Origin: Nitzschia sp. pyKryTriq1
Lineage: Eukaryota; Bacillariophyta; Bacillariophyceae; Bacillariales; Bacillariaceae
DNA: 64,000 nt
Reading direction: 5' to 3'
NCBI GenBank assembly: GCA_956465555.1
Contig: OY101122.1
Coordinates: forward strand, 1,375,001-1,439,000
The position numbers were made by a program, and so were the translations under genes. Below the pieces are notes generated by a model. The model searched no databases and had not been told where the DNA came from. It was given only the letters and a program-made list of their open reading frames with translations. Numbering within the stretch: position 1 is the first letter of the stretch; each line of letters starts with the position of its first letter. Shown one piece after another: positions 1-10,532 of this stretch.

Positions 1-213
1 GTAGTGTGTGGACCATTTGTTGGAGTGCTACTGGAGGTTTCAATTTCGGATCATCCTCGTCCTCGTTCTTGGCAGTGGGCACTGATCCGACTGGCGGTAT
101 TGCTACTTGTTGGCTTAGGTCGAATGTGTTGTCATGTATCAAACTCTCCAGTCCAGCTTGAATCTAACGCCCGAATCTTTCTCTCGCTTTATATTAGTCA
201 AATTACTTTAAAA

Positions 214-666
214 ATGGTGACTTGTCCGGATTCTTTGGTGTGGGAACTTACCCGACGCAACACTTCTTTCATGAAGAAGAAGAATGGCCAAACCAAGCGC
301 TCGGGTCAAGTTGTTTTCTCCACCGAAAAGGGAAATGTCAAGTCATTGAACCTTTTCAAGTATTCGGGTATTGCCAACTCCAAGGTTTGCGATATTGTGT
401 GCACAGCTGATGACCGTGCTTCCTTGATCGTCAAGACCGCGTCCAAGGCCAGCACTCAACCCAAGAAGAGCAAGGCTGTTATCCCCATGAATAAGGACTT
501 CAAACGAGTGGAGAGCGCCATCAAGAAGAGCACAAGTGACGTCTTCTACCGTCGTGACCTCGAGGCCGCCATGCTTGGAAAGTGGACAAAGGTATACCAA
601 GCAAACCGACGTGCTAAGGGAATCAAGAAGCTTGTTGTTACGAAGAAGGCACGTGGAACTAATTAG
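214..666 (+). CDS. RPL28: 60S ribosomal protein L28 (eL28)
   Basis: Structural protein of the large cytosolic ribosomal subunit, 150 residues. The N-terminus (MVTCPDSLVWELTRRN), the FSTEKGN stretch and the YSGIAN / YRRDLEAAML blocks line up with plant eL28 from memory, and the length is normal for the family. The open frame extends to base 4, but that part has no L28 similarity and begins at GTG. The ATG at 214, preceded by AAAA, matches the family start and is chosen. The protein is strongly basic toward the C-terminus (KKLVVTKKARGTN), as expected for an rRNA binder. No intron is needed. Bases 1-213 are probably promoter and 5' UTR. Confidence 0.93.
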   Translation: MVTCPDSLVWELTRRNTSFMKKKNGQTKRSGQVVFSTEKGNVKSLNLFKYSGIANSKVCDIVCTADDRASLIVKTASKASTQPKKSKAVIPMNKDFKRVESAIKKSTSDVFYRRDLEAAMLGKWTKVYQANRRAKGIKKLVVTKKARGTN

Positions 667-1576
667 GCAATACTAGGTGAATAAAGCATTTAGATTTGTC
701 TTTTTCTACCGTAGCACAAACAATGCAAGATGCACTTCCAACCGAAAACCGATTGGGAACAGGGAATATGCAGAAGTGGAGAGTACCGGTGTTTGCTAGA
801 GTAAATTGCAAATAGTATTGCTTCTGCTAGCCCTTCAACAGAACACTGGTTTTTATTCAGATAACAAACGACGACAACTACTAGTAGAGAAACGCACTCT
901 CAGGGAAATAGATACGAACGACCGGAACGTAGTACTTCGTAGACTGCTACGAAATTGGAGTTCGTCCCAGTAGATCTCTGGTAGTGAGTTAGAGGAGGGG
1001 GAACCCCTCCAAGAAGTAGTACCTGCACAGGAGAGTTGTGGCCGGTAGCTAGAGATGATCTCCGCCCAAAGTTTCTAATCTTGTACGACTGCATCGGAAA
1101 GAGGTCTCACTCTGTCTACCCAATTGATCAAAAGTTGAAACAGGTCGTTGAGAGAGGAGGCGAGGACAGTATACTAATTCGTAGTAGTACGGTAGGTACT
1201 AAATAGTAGTAGCCCGGGGCGCGGCGGGCGGGCGGGATAGACGACGCCGACTCCTTCGACCGCGTTTTCGGCAACAACGAACGCAAAATGCGTCCTCGGC
1301 TTTTTTCGTGCCGATAAGTATTAATACACTACAGCAGCAAGCAGAGCCTCGAAGCCCAAGCAGCACTCAGCACTCATTGTCTTCTGCTTTGTATCATGAG
1401 CGAGCGTTTTCAATCTTTACAAGCTTCGATGATTACACCCGACCGCTGTGGTGCAAATATTGTGCTTCTGGACGACGCTTTCTGGCGATAGATAGTAAGC
1501 TTGGAAGAATCATCAGAGGACCACTCAAGCTCAACTCTTGTCGAAACCATCGATCAACGTAGAGCTGACCAGCACA
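667..1576. other. intergenic, no gene seen
   Basis: No convincing frame on either strand. It holds the 3' flank of RPL28, scattered GTAC/TAGTA-rich tracts (about 880-1210), a short GC-rich run near 1210-1240, and the upstream region of the DUF6816 gene. Confidence 0.6.
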
Positions 1577-2689
1577 ATGGCACCGTCAAGTCTCATCATT
1601 TTCTTAGGAATTTTGTTTCAAACCCTATGTCATGGCTTCAGTTTGGATATTTCGTGTCGGGCTCGGCGTTCTTTCATCAAGGGGATTGGCGCTACTACTG
1701 CCGTTGGATGGCTGATCGAGGATGCGCAAGCCGATCCCTACAATGCCTTCCTTCCGGCCGGCAGCCTGGGGATCATACAACCTTACTCGGAGATAGCAGA
1801 CGGGTGGTCACCCCCATCACAACTTGCTACAAAGCTTGGATCTTCTCGAATCCTGGCCAATTCTCTGTCACCTCTACAGCAGAACAACCCGTTTGCGAGT
1901 CAAGAACTTTACTATCCAAGTTTTCTCTTTGGATCTTGGAATGTGACAACCACACTCCAAGATAAAATATATCCGTATGGGAAATCTTTTGCTCCTTCCA
2001 AATCTCTCGTCGAAGGCTCTCCCAGAAATCGCAATGAGCAGATTGGAGACCGTTCGTCCTTTCAAATGCATTTCTTTTCCACAATAGCAGACACAACGTC
2101 CAATCAGCTAACAGTGAACCTGGGGCTTGGCGTACCACAGACAAAAATCATCGCCGATCGTGCTTTTAATGCCATATCTATGAGTCGAGGATTCAATCAA
2201 TTAACCCCCGTGGAAGAAGTTGAATGGGATTATCGGTCGGACCCAACAAGGCTTACCTTTCGCTTTGGTGCCGCTCCGTTGGCTGATGACATGCGTCCGC
2301 TTGGACAACGACGAGGAGAGGTATACCTGACAGCCCGACAATCCGAGACCACAGAGGATAGAACTGGCTTTTGTGGGGCTGAGCGAAGCCGTTCCGTGAC
2401 TCTAGGACCAGGTATTGTCGTGACTAGCGATCAAGAGACGATTACCGAGTATAAACAGTAGATTGACGAGGATACAGTCGAGGCGTTGTCGCGTATAGCT
2501 GTCTATTTGACACCCAATCCAAACAGTCGAGAGGGAGTCCTTTGGCAACAAGTCGGAGGGAAGGCGGTTGCATTCTTTGATTATACCTGGACTATGAAGC
2601 GATACCGCGAGGAGTTTGTGCTTTCCGATGGTTCAAAAGTGTTGAGACCTTGCGTTCCCACCCCAAAAGATGTCATTCAGTGCGAATAG
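1577..2689 (+). CDS. thylakoid-lumen DUF6816-type protein, frame interrupted by TAG
   Basis: Resembles the DUF6816 family of photosynthetic organisms, whose function is unknown to me. The ATG at 1577 gives a hydrophobic signal peptide (residues 1-20) ending before Phe (HG-FS), the diatom plastid-import pattern. A twin-arginine motif RRSFIKG, a hydrophobic stretch and AQA-DP follow, which looks like Tat export to the thylakoid lumen. The mature domain contains YPSFLFGSWNVTTTL and GPGIVVTSDQETITEYK. At 2459-2461 the frame meets TAG, yet the same frame continues for 75 codons to 2689 with family-like sequence (YLTPNPNSREGVLWQQVGGK, AFFDYTWTMKR). No plausible intron removes the TAG. It is a nonsense allele, a young pseudogene, an assembly error or readthrough. 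Targeting is inferred. Confidence 0.75.
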
Positions 2690-2869
2690 GGACCTCTCGA
2701 CTAGTGGTTTATCTGTCCAACCATGAAGCAATTCCATCATACATCACAAGATCTATCAGAAGTCCGTCAGTTATAATGAAATATTGTTGTTTAGTACATT
2801 TGTGAATACCAGCACCTAGAGCTGCGCTATACGGTAGAGGTAGCCCCTGCACAATTAGCAGACGCGTTC

Positions 2870-4420
2870 TCACTTGTGACTCCATGCTTTGACTCGGTAG
2901 CTTCGAGGTTGCGATTCTCGGGCAGACCCAAAGCTTACCCACCCATTTTCCACTGGAAACGTGTCGTTTTCGTCGTTGGCCGGAGGCATCGCAAGATTCG
3001 AAGAGCTGCTGCGCGAAGATACATTGCCATCTATGCTACCCAGACTTTTTGATGGGCTACCATTGTTCAACTGTTCCATCGAGGAATCAAAGACCCTACT
3101 TGGATCATACTCAAAAGAGGCATCCAGAAATTTTTGAATTTCACATGCCACGGCTGACTCTCTAGGACATTGGCGGATGAGATTTCGATGATTGTCAATA
3201 AAAGATACTTGGCTTTCTGGATGCCCTCTTTCATCGGGCGGCGATGGCACTCTGGAAACTTCAGCTGGCGGGTCGGGACGTCGCGGAGGAGACAACCCAT
3301 CTTCAGGAGAAATTAGCGAGCCGTCAGAATCCTCGCATTTGATGGGAGACAAGGGATGGTTCTGTGAAGCACGACGGATAAAATTCCGAAAGGCAATCCG
3401 AGCAGGGTCGCAGACGATGCCTTGGCCCGAACAGTACGAAGGTGCAAAGCTCTCCGCATCTTCATCTTGAGCCCAGGAATCGGCAGCGTCACTGTCACTT
3501 TCATACTCCACCTCCTCGTTGGCAATTTGCTCCAAGAAATCGGTACTCAATTCCACGAGATAAGACGGTGTACTGGGAGAACTCACTTCACAGTCGGAAA
3601 AATCAATCTTTCGTTCTGGCATACTGTCATCGGAAGAATAGCAGTCTGCTGCTTCCAACGAAGCAGTACCCGAGGTTGCAACAGTGCTCGTGGGAGATTC
3701 AGCGTGTGGATTCCGACTCTTTGTCTCTCCAAAAGCCACCCAGCCGTTGTCAACTGTTGCAGATACTTCGTCATCCTCCGAGTCGGAATCATGGTCCTCC
3801 ACATGAATCAGCGGGTCAAAGTCCTCGGCAAACCTGTTGCACTGTTCTTCGTCAATCTTGAGCGCTAGATCCTCCAAACATACTCGGAGGTGATCGAGCT
3901 CCCAAAGACATTGTTTTCGAAGACTTGTAACTGCTGGTCTACGGTAGCCGGGATGTCTAGGTAGACATTCTGTTAGAAAACTGACCATGCGAAAACCCAT
4001 AATATACGTTTCTTCCAGATCACCACCCTCCTGATACATTCTGTGAAACTGTTCCAACGCCTACAGTCAGAGAGATAGAGAGAAACGAGCGATAAGTTGT
4101 TTGCTCCATCCACCAGCGAGGTCCACATGCACCAAATCGACCAACGAACTTACCCGATGTGCCACTTCAAAGTAGCGGTCTACGTTGCAATTTTTGTTGA
4201 GATCAAAGTGTGTACCTCCGTTTCGTCGATCTTCGTCCAGAAGAAGCTTTCGTCGGGCTTTTCCGATCCGACGCCACTCGTCCGAAACACTACCATCGCT
4301 CGAACAAAATACGTCCAATTCCTCTTGCAACGCCCGAGTTGGACATTCTTTGGCTTCATCCCAAGGCATGCTATTGCAATCACCAAGCGTCCACGTCCCC
4401 GAAAGAATAGTTTTGGCCAT
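2870..4420 (-). CDS. acidic protein with USP8/AMSH-type dimerisation domain
   Basis: Two exons, 4154-4420 and 2870-4060, joined over a 93-base GTAAGT...TGTAG intron; 485 residues. Residues about 73-165 (VDRYFEVAHR, ALEQFHRMYQEGGDLEETYI, LPRHPGY, then a helical KIDEEQ segment) resemble the N-terminal helical domain of AMSH and USP8, which in those deubiquitinases mediates dimerisation and ESCRT contact. The rest is acidic and Ser-rich with no JAMM or USP catalytic motif visible, so it is not expected to be an active deubiquitinase. A short motif NGWV(A/S)FG occurs twice, near the middle and at the C-terminus, and could be a binding peptide. An endosomal or ESCRT adaptor role is inference. Confidence 0.68.
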
Positions 4421-5249
4421 TGTGTCGGTAGTCTATACAAAGCTTTGCAATCTATCTTGCGGTTGACCGGTATAACCTTTCTGTTGTTATTCAATGATGG
4501 TGTTAATGCAGCTACGAGTACGAGTAGATAATACGAGTACGAGTACGAGGGAACAATAATCTCAAATTTATCATGTTGAGAGACCCAACCGATGACATCA
4601 GAAGATTTTTTTCGAACCATTCTTGTGTACGAAAAGTAGGCGTCTCATCAAAATCAAATGATATCCAGACATGAAGATCAGTATCGAACTTTTTAAACTA
4701 CGTAGATCTTGTATTGAGTTTACGTAAATGGCTCTTGTATTGATGGCTTGTTTAACGGTCCGACGTCGAAATTGACATTTTGGATAGTGCCCTCGTGATT
4801 GGACCGTGGGAGCCGGCCAGCCAACATATTTCAGGAGCTCACATTTTCGGAGTCGAATGCTTTTGTCCGCATCCATCATCATCTTATTTTATCCTTGTTA
4901 CAGCCTATGAACAGACGTCAACAGTCAACAATAATCGAGAGGATCTCAGAGCACACCCAAGTGAATGGTTCTCGGAGGACATGGTAGAACATGCTGCGAC
5001 TCGGGAATTAGGATGACTTCGAACTTGGAAATTTTCTCAGTAGAACGGCTCCTTATGGACGCTGTCCCGATCACAGCACTACTACCATCGTTGACGAGTA
5101 TTAAAAGTGCCTCGGCCCAATGTATCGCACCACTGCGTATTTCGAGGGTCATGATTCCACGTCGTTTCGTTGCATTAGTAGAAACTCTGTCAAATAGAAT
5201 CTCGATAATCTCACACTGTTCCACACTCCTACTGGCCCACCGATAGCTC
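4421..5249. other. intergenic, no gene seen
   Basis: Upstream region of the USP8-dimer gene, then the 3' side of the Copia fragment. Short frames here have no recognisable domain and no supporting splice sites. Confidence 0.55.
4513..4549. repeat. ACGAGT short tandem repeat
   Basis: Imperfect run of TACGAG/ACGAGT units broken by TAGATAA in the middle, directly upstream of the USP8-dimer gene on the minus strand. Confidence 0.7.
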
Positions 5250-5829
5250 TCAAGAAGTGTATCCCATAATTTCATTCCGGAACATGATAAACTTCGCGCC
5301 AGTCAACGGCTTGGTCATGTAATCCGCGATCATGCTATCGGTTGGACAGTATTCGATTGTTACTTCACCTCTCTGGATCAGGTCAGTAATGTAGAAGTAC
5401 TTGATGTCGAAATGTCTGGTTCTCTTACCAGAACTGGCTTTCCCGTTCGTCTCCAGCTTCATTGAACTGGTATTGTCACGATAAATTGTGTTCGACTCAA
5501 TGTGGTAACCTTGTGCTTCCATAAAACGCTTCGTCCATAGTATTTTGGACAGCTCATCATCCACTCCGATCAGTTCTGCTTCAGTAGAGCTTCGTGAATT
5601 TACTTTTTGTTTCATACTCTTGGTAGGTGTCGGGGTCCAGCTGAATTAGCATGTCCACCAGTGCACCTCGAATCTTCATGATGATCCGTTCGCCTCTTTT
5701 GGCTTCTTCAACATCCGTTTGTACGAAAGCATTCGGAATGTCGGCAGTCATAACATCTCGGCCTTCCTTGGCGTCGATCGCTGCTGTGATAAGATGAGAT
5801 TCGGTCGTAGCGTTGTATATTCGATTCAT
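5250..5829 (-). mobile_element. Ty1/Copia retrotransposon fossil (RT and RNase H parts)
   Basis: Minus-strand remnant of a Copia-type polyprotein. The part at about 5250-5615 reads as Copia RNase H (SSTEAELIG, TRHFDIKYFYI, MIADYMTKPL). The part at about 5590-5829 reads as reverse transcriptase (DIPNAFVQT). No LTRs, gag, protease or integrase were found beside it. The element is broken, with more than one break, and is much shorter than a full Copia. The remaining protein motifs are still easy to read, so it is probably not extremely old. Confidence 0.88.
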
Positions 5830-6468
5830 CGGATCTGAATGTGTAAAATAATGTTCTCCAACACAAAGTAAATGGAAAATAGTATTATCCTTCCATCATC
5901 TCACAAGCAACAACAACACACTCTTGCTTCAGATATTATGCCCTTGGTACTAGGTATGTCAAGCCAGTGACGAAGACTACAAACGGACTATGTGATGCAT
6001 TGCGCCAACCAGCGAAGAAAGGACGGAGCCAAACAGGGGAGTGAGGAGTCAGTCGTCAGTCGTCGGTCGTCGCCGAGAGGCCGAGAATGAAGTCTCTGGT
6101 GTCTTGTTGTTGTCTCGTTGTTGCGGAAAAGATACCGCGGCAAGTTTTGAGCTGACATAGTCCTCCTCGAGGACCACCGTAGAGTACCGGTACGTACAAA
6201 GTTCAGTACTTGTACAAGGTACAGTAGAGGACCCCTACTGTACCTGGTACAGTCTCAGCACTCAGCACTGGAAGCGGTCAGTCCATGCCCCCGCGCAAGT
6301 TTGATCCCAACAAAATAATGCGGGCAGACCATGACCTCCACCCTCCACCCTCCACCCGATCCCAAATCCAAAGTCCGAACGATCTTCTATCTTCCTTTCT
6401 TTCGGCACAAAACAGGAAAGTGGTTGATCCAAGGGGAAAAGTACTTTCTCGACGCTCCAGAAAACAAA
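5830..6468. other. intergenic with GTAC-rich tract, promoter side of PUS7 gene
   Basis: No gene seen. Bases about 6185-6260 hold a GTACCGGTAC / GGTACAGT tract of the type found in many intergenic spaces of this window. An in-frame ATG at 6331 would lengthen the next protein by 46 residues. Confidence 0.6.
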
Positions 6469-8567
6469 ATGGCTTCCGCTCCTTTAGCACCCACCTCCGC
6501 TGAGGCGAAGGAGGCCGAGGCTTCGACCGCAGCAAACCACGCCAAGAGTTCTTTGATGGACTTTGATGAAATTGAAAAGAGTCTCGGCATTTCTGCATAC
6601 ATGTCCCCAGCAGCCGAAGGTTTCTCAGCCGTAGTGAAAGCTCGATACTCCGATTTTGTAGTTCATGAGGTCGGTTTGGACGGAACCATTGCCCGACTTA
6701 CTTCTCGAGATATTCCCAAGTCAATGGAGGAGCAGTTTGTGGAGGAGGAACCTGCCACCCCGAGCACCGAAGTAGTGAAATCGCCCGAGAAACCAGATAC
6801 CCCTGCTGTCGACAATTGGTCCTCTCGACAATCCCAACTACAGGAAATGATCAAGGACCCAGCAGTGGCCAAGAAGGTCATGACCATGTTGGAAATGCAT
6901 AATAAAAAGAAACCCTTCGACGACAAATTCGTCACTTTGCCTGCTTTGGAAAAACCGCAGCGCAAAGCTATTCATGATTGGGTGCGAGAATCTCTTTCCT
7001 GTGCTCGTGCTGACACGCTTGAGGGACGGATACGTATTTGGCATGTCCGATTTGAAAAGGAAATGCCCAATTACCAGTCCTTCGGAAGCCACAAGCGAGG
7101 AAACAACGACGATCGCAGTTCGAAACAGCCCAATAAACGAGGCAAGAAATCATGGCCCGAAGGTCGACCCGACTTTCTGCAGTTTGTTCTGTACAAGGAG
7201 AATATTGATACGACGACTGCTACCAAAGAATTGAGTCGCAAAGGGAGCAAGGCACGGATGGGATATGCTGGGATGAAGGATAAACGGGGTATTACCACCC
7301 AGTTTTGCACGTTGTTTCGAACAGAACCACAACAGATCATCGGCGCTCGCCAGGCAGGCGGAGGCGGCAACACGAAACAAAATGGTAATGCCATAGTGCA
7401 GGTAGGAAACTTCGAATATGTTTCTCAGGAAATGCGTCTCGGGACGCTTCGGGGGAATCGATTCGATCTCGTGCTACGCAATGTGCAGACGGCGGAGAGC
7501 GACGACGAGACAAAGAGGAAAGAAATCCTTGAGAAAGCGGCTCATTCCACGAAGGAGCTCGGATTCATCAATTACTTTGGCACTCAGCGATTTGGAAAGT
7601 ATCAAGATACACACCTGGTAAGTTTTCTTACATGACTTCTGATTTGCTATTCCGCGTTGCAAAAATGCCTGACCTTTGAAACATTTTGCATTCGTAGGTC
7701 GGTATCGCAGTCCTTCAGGGCGATTTTCGAAAAGCAATCGATATATTTATGGCACCGAAGCCTGACGATCGACCAGATGCTGCCAAAGGTAGGAATGATT
7801 GGCAGGATCGTTTCCTAAATGGCGAGACCGCCGAGAACGAAGCAGCCACAGCCAGACGAGTCATCAAGTCCTTGAATAGATTCATGACTGCAGAAAACGC
7901 TGCCATGCAAAGCTTGTCTCGCTATCCCCAGGACTACAAACGAGCCTTCAAGTGCATCCCGAAAACGTTACGAATGATGTTTCTTCACGCCGTACAGAGT
8001 TTCGTATGGAATCGGGCAGCTTCGCATCGCATCACGATGAGCAAAGTTGATGTTTTACCAGGTGATCTAGTACTACTCGAAGAATCATCGACTTCGTCAA
8101 ATGTGCATTTGGTAACAGATGCCGATATTTCAAGCAAGCGTTTTTCGATCGTGGATGTCGTGTTGCCCCTCATAGGGACCAAATCAAAATTCCCGACGAA
8201 TGAAATGGGAGATCTTATGAAAAATCTCTTGAAAGACCTGGACGTCGCAGCTGATAGCTTCAAAACGATCCAAGACAAGGATCTTGCTCTCAACGGTGAC
8301 TACAGAAAGCTGTTATGCCGGCCAACGGACTTTGATTACAAGATTAAGGAGTATTACGATCCAAGGCAGCCACTTCTACAGACGGATTTGATGAAGCTCG
8401 CAGGCGAAAAAATCGTAATTGCCCCACCGGAAGAAGGCCAGAGCAAGAAGATTGCAATGCTTGTTGGATTTTCGCTTCCTGCCTCCTCATATGCCACGGT
8501 TGCCTTAAGGGAGCTTATGAAGAAGCCAACTTCAAGTGAATACCAAAAAGATCTCAAGCTAGAATAA
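6469..8567 (+). CDS. PUS7: tRNA/mRNA pseudouridine synthase, TruD/PUS7 family
   Basis: Isomerises uridine to pseudouridine in RNA. Exons 6469-7617 and 7698-8567 flank an 80-base intron (GTAAGT...TTCGTAG), giving 672 residues. The TruD signature YAGMKDKRGITTQ carries the expected catalytic Asp. The second conserved motif FINYFGTQRFG lies just before the intron, and VGIAVLQGDFRKAI follows it, as in eukaryotic PUS7. The N-terminal approximately 140 residues contain a Pro/Glu-rich insert. The ATG at 6469 (ACAAAATGG) is preferred; an upstream in-frame ATG at 6331 is possible. The C-terminal half contains the usual DFDYKIKEYYDP stretch. Nuclear or cytosolic location cannot be told from sequence. 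Confidence 0.92.
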
Positions 8568-9254
8568 GGCTGCGGAGAACAAGAGATACAGCATCGACGT
8601 GGAAACTTCTTGGGAGATCGGGGACCTCATTTAATGGATTTGACGTCTACTATGCCGTAGCCAAATAGTACACAATCATCATGGTACTTCTTGTAGCTTA
8701 GCGGTGAACACACTACCTAGCTAGTAGTAGTTGTTGTCGAGTGCCAGTACTACCGGTACTGTAGCTCGTACGTGCAGCATTGGAGGACGGTGCGAGGCCG
8801 TTTGAAGCTGAGCTTCTTGCTACCACCAGATGTGCTCTCTGTATGTATGAGGTTCATCCCCCTACAGTACAGCACCAGTACCCTAATCCTACTGTAGAAG
8901 TAGGGTAACGTTCATGGGTGTTCTTGGGTCACGAGTTGCCAGTCCCGAAATGGAAACATGAAACAAGACGTCAACTGACGTGGTGAAATCACAACCGAGT
9001 GACTTGTGACGTGTTGTTGTGAAGCTTCAACCAGGGATCATTATATAATTATTTATCCCTCTCTCTGATGGCGATCTTGGATGTCTTGTGAAGTTTGTGA
9101 AGTAAGGATCGCCTCGAGATGAAATGCATTAGTCATTGACGGCGGTGTCACGACTAGTAGGAACGCTATGACGTCACGCAGTGTCAGTATGACGTCGAGG
9201 GAGGGACGGACAGACCGATGACGTCGACAGGACACTGCAGGCATGCACCATAGC

Positions 9255-9292
9255 GGTACCAGGTACCTGGTACCGGTACGAGTACAGTACCA
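9255..9292. repeat. GGTACC palindrome cluster
   Basis: GGTACCAGGTACCTGG followed by TACCGGTACGAGTAC. Nested palindromes built on GTAC that can fold into short hairpins. Confidence 0.75.
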
Positions 9293-9435
9293 ACAAGGAG
9301 ACCACGCGCTCAAACGATGACGTGTGCAGCGATGCATGAGGGAAGAATCATCAATCATCATCGATCATCAAACAACGAGAAGACGCACGCGCGGAGATAG
9401 ACGACGTCGACGCGAAAATCAATCACTACCACTGC

Positions 9436-9575
9436 TTGTACTGTAGTACCGGCATACAGGTACCGGGGCAACCGGTAAGTACCAGGTCGGGTACCGGTAG
9501 TCGGTACCTGTAGGTACTGGGGTACCGGTACTGGCCGTACAGCTGGGGTATTGGATGGTACGGTACTGGTACCCC
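9436..9575. repeat. long GTACCGGTAC-type cluster
   Basis: About 140 bases containing many GTAC cores, mostly as GGTACCGGTA, GTACCGG and ACCGGTA with irregular spacing. It is the densest example in the window of a motif that recurs between genes. Confidence 0.75.
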
Positions 9576-9933
9576 GCCGCGATAAGAAAAAACCCCCGCA
9601 CTACTAACGTACAGTATGGAAAAAGAAACTCGGAGAGAAGATGGATGAAACCACGAGTAAGAACGTGAGATGATAACGATTTTTTAGTACGGGACGTAGG
9701 ATTCCTACGAGATTGTACGAGAAGTTTGTACGAGCAACACCACCGATGAACTCCACTGTCATAACATCATTTTCTTTACATCGACCTCTTCTTTCGTCGT
9801 CGTCACACAATACACACTACATACCGGCACAAACTTGGGAACTGCTGACTGCGCAACAAAACAACACCATTAAGTTACTACATTAGTAGACGTACCTGTA
9901 GGCAACGCTAGCAGCAACAAAGCAACACAAACA

Positions 9934-10455
9934 ATGAGTTCTTGTACGAACACTTGGGCGCAACGTAAATCCGGAAGGAACAGCAATACACCAGTTTCTA
10001 ACCCTCCTTCTTATGCTCTAAATGTAGAAACATTGCCGACCTCGACCGAGGACCATCTTCAGGATGAGCGCAGACATGACAAAGGATGTAGAGACTTTTT
10101 TCATTATGGAAATCAGTCAATAGATTCCGAATCAATAGTTTCGGATGGAAGCATCGACGGAGTAAGCCTCGATACCTCTGATTGGATGGAACTGGTGGCT
10201 CGTGGGGCAGTTTCCAACAAAGAATTAGAAGAGGTCTTTTTGCCGATTACAATTGACCTCAATGGGTACTACGATTCGGACCTCAATGATAATACAACAG
10301 CCGTGTCCATCGAAGATCAGAGTCAAATAAGCTCAGACGACAGCTGGGATACGACAGGAAAGGACTGGTCGTTGTCAGATGAGATGGAACTTGAAGAACC
10401 ATCCACTTCCGACAGCAAAATGGAGCACGATGATTGCAGTATTTTCACGAGATGA
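9934..10455 (+). CDS. small acidic protein, unrecognised
   Basis: Single open frame of 173 residues from an ATG at 9934. I do not recognise it. It is Ser/Asp/Glu-rich, low in hydrophobic segments and probably mostly disordered. The more structured-looking part is SLDTSDWMELVARGAVSN, followed by an ITIDLNG stretch. No membrane segment, signal peptide or zinc ligands are present. The acidic C-terminus has Trp residues spaced within DDSWDTTGKDWSLSDEMELE, a composition also seen in activation domains or chaperone-binding tails. Coding status rests on frame length and composition only. Confidence 0.5.
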   Translation: MSSCTNTWAQRKSGRNSNTPVSNPPSYALNVETLPTSTEDHLQDERRHDKGCRDFFHYGNQSIDSESIVSDGSIDGVSLDTSDWMELVARGAVSNKELEEVFLPITIDLNGYYDSDLNDNTTAVSIEDQSQISSDDSWDTTGKDWSLSDEMELEEPSTSDSKMEHDDCSIFTR

Positions 10456-10532
10456 AAACATGCTTATGCTTTGTATTGAATTTATCATTTGCCAACATCA
10501 TCTCACATTTTGGTCCCAATGCTTCTTCTCTT

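Larger units (their letters stand above)
8568..9933. other. long intergenic region rich in GTAC palindromes and GACGTC sites
   Basis: No coding region is supported in about 1.4 kb. Repeated GACGTC/TGACGT words (about 8968-9240) resemble CRE-like sites, and two dense GTAC palindrome clusters are listed separately. It could hold promoter elements for the gene at 9934 or a non-coding transcript; neither can be shown from sequence. Confidence 0.55.

Noticed and set aside
4-213. N-terminal extension of the L28 frame
   Set aside because: It starts at GTG, has no L28 similarity, and the ATG at 214 matches the family start.
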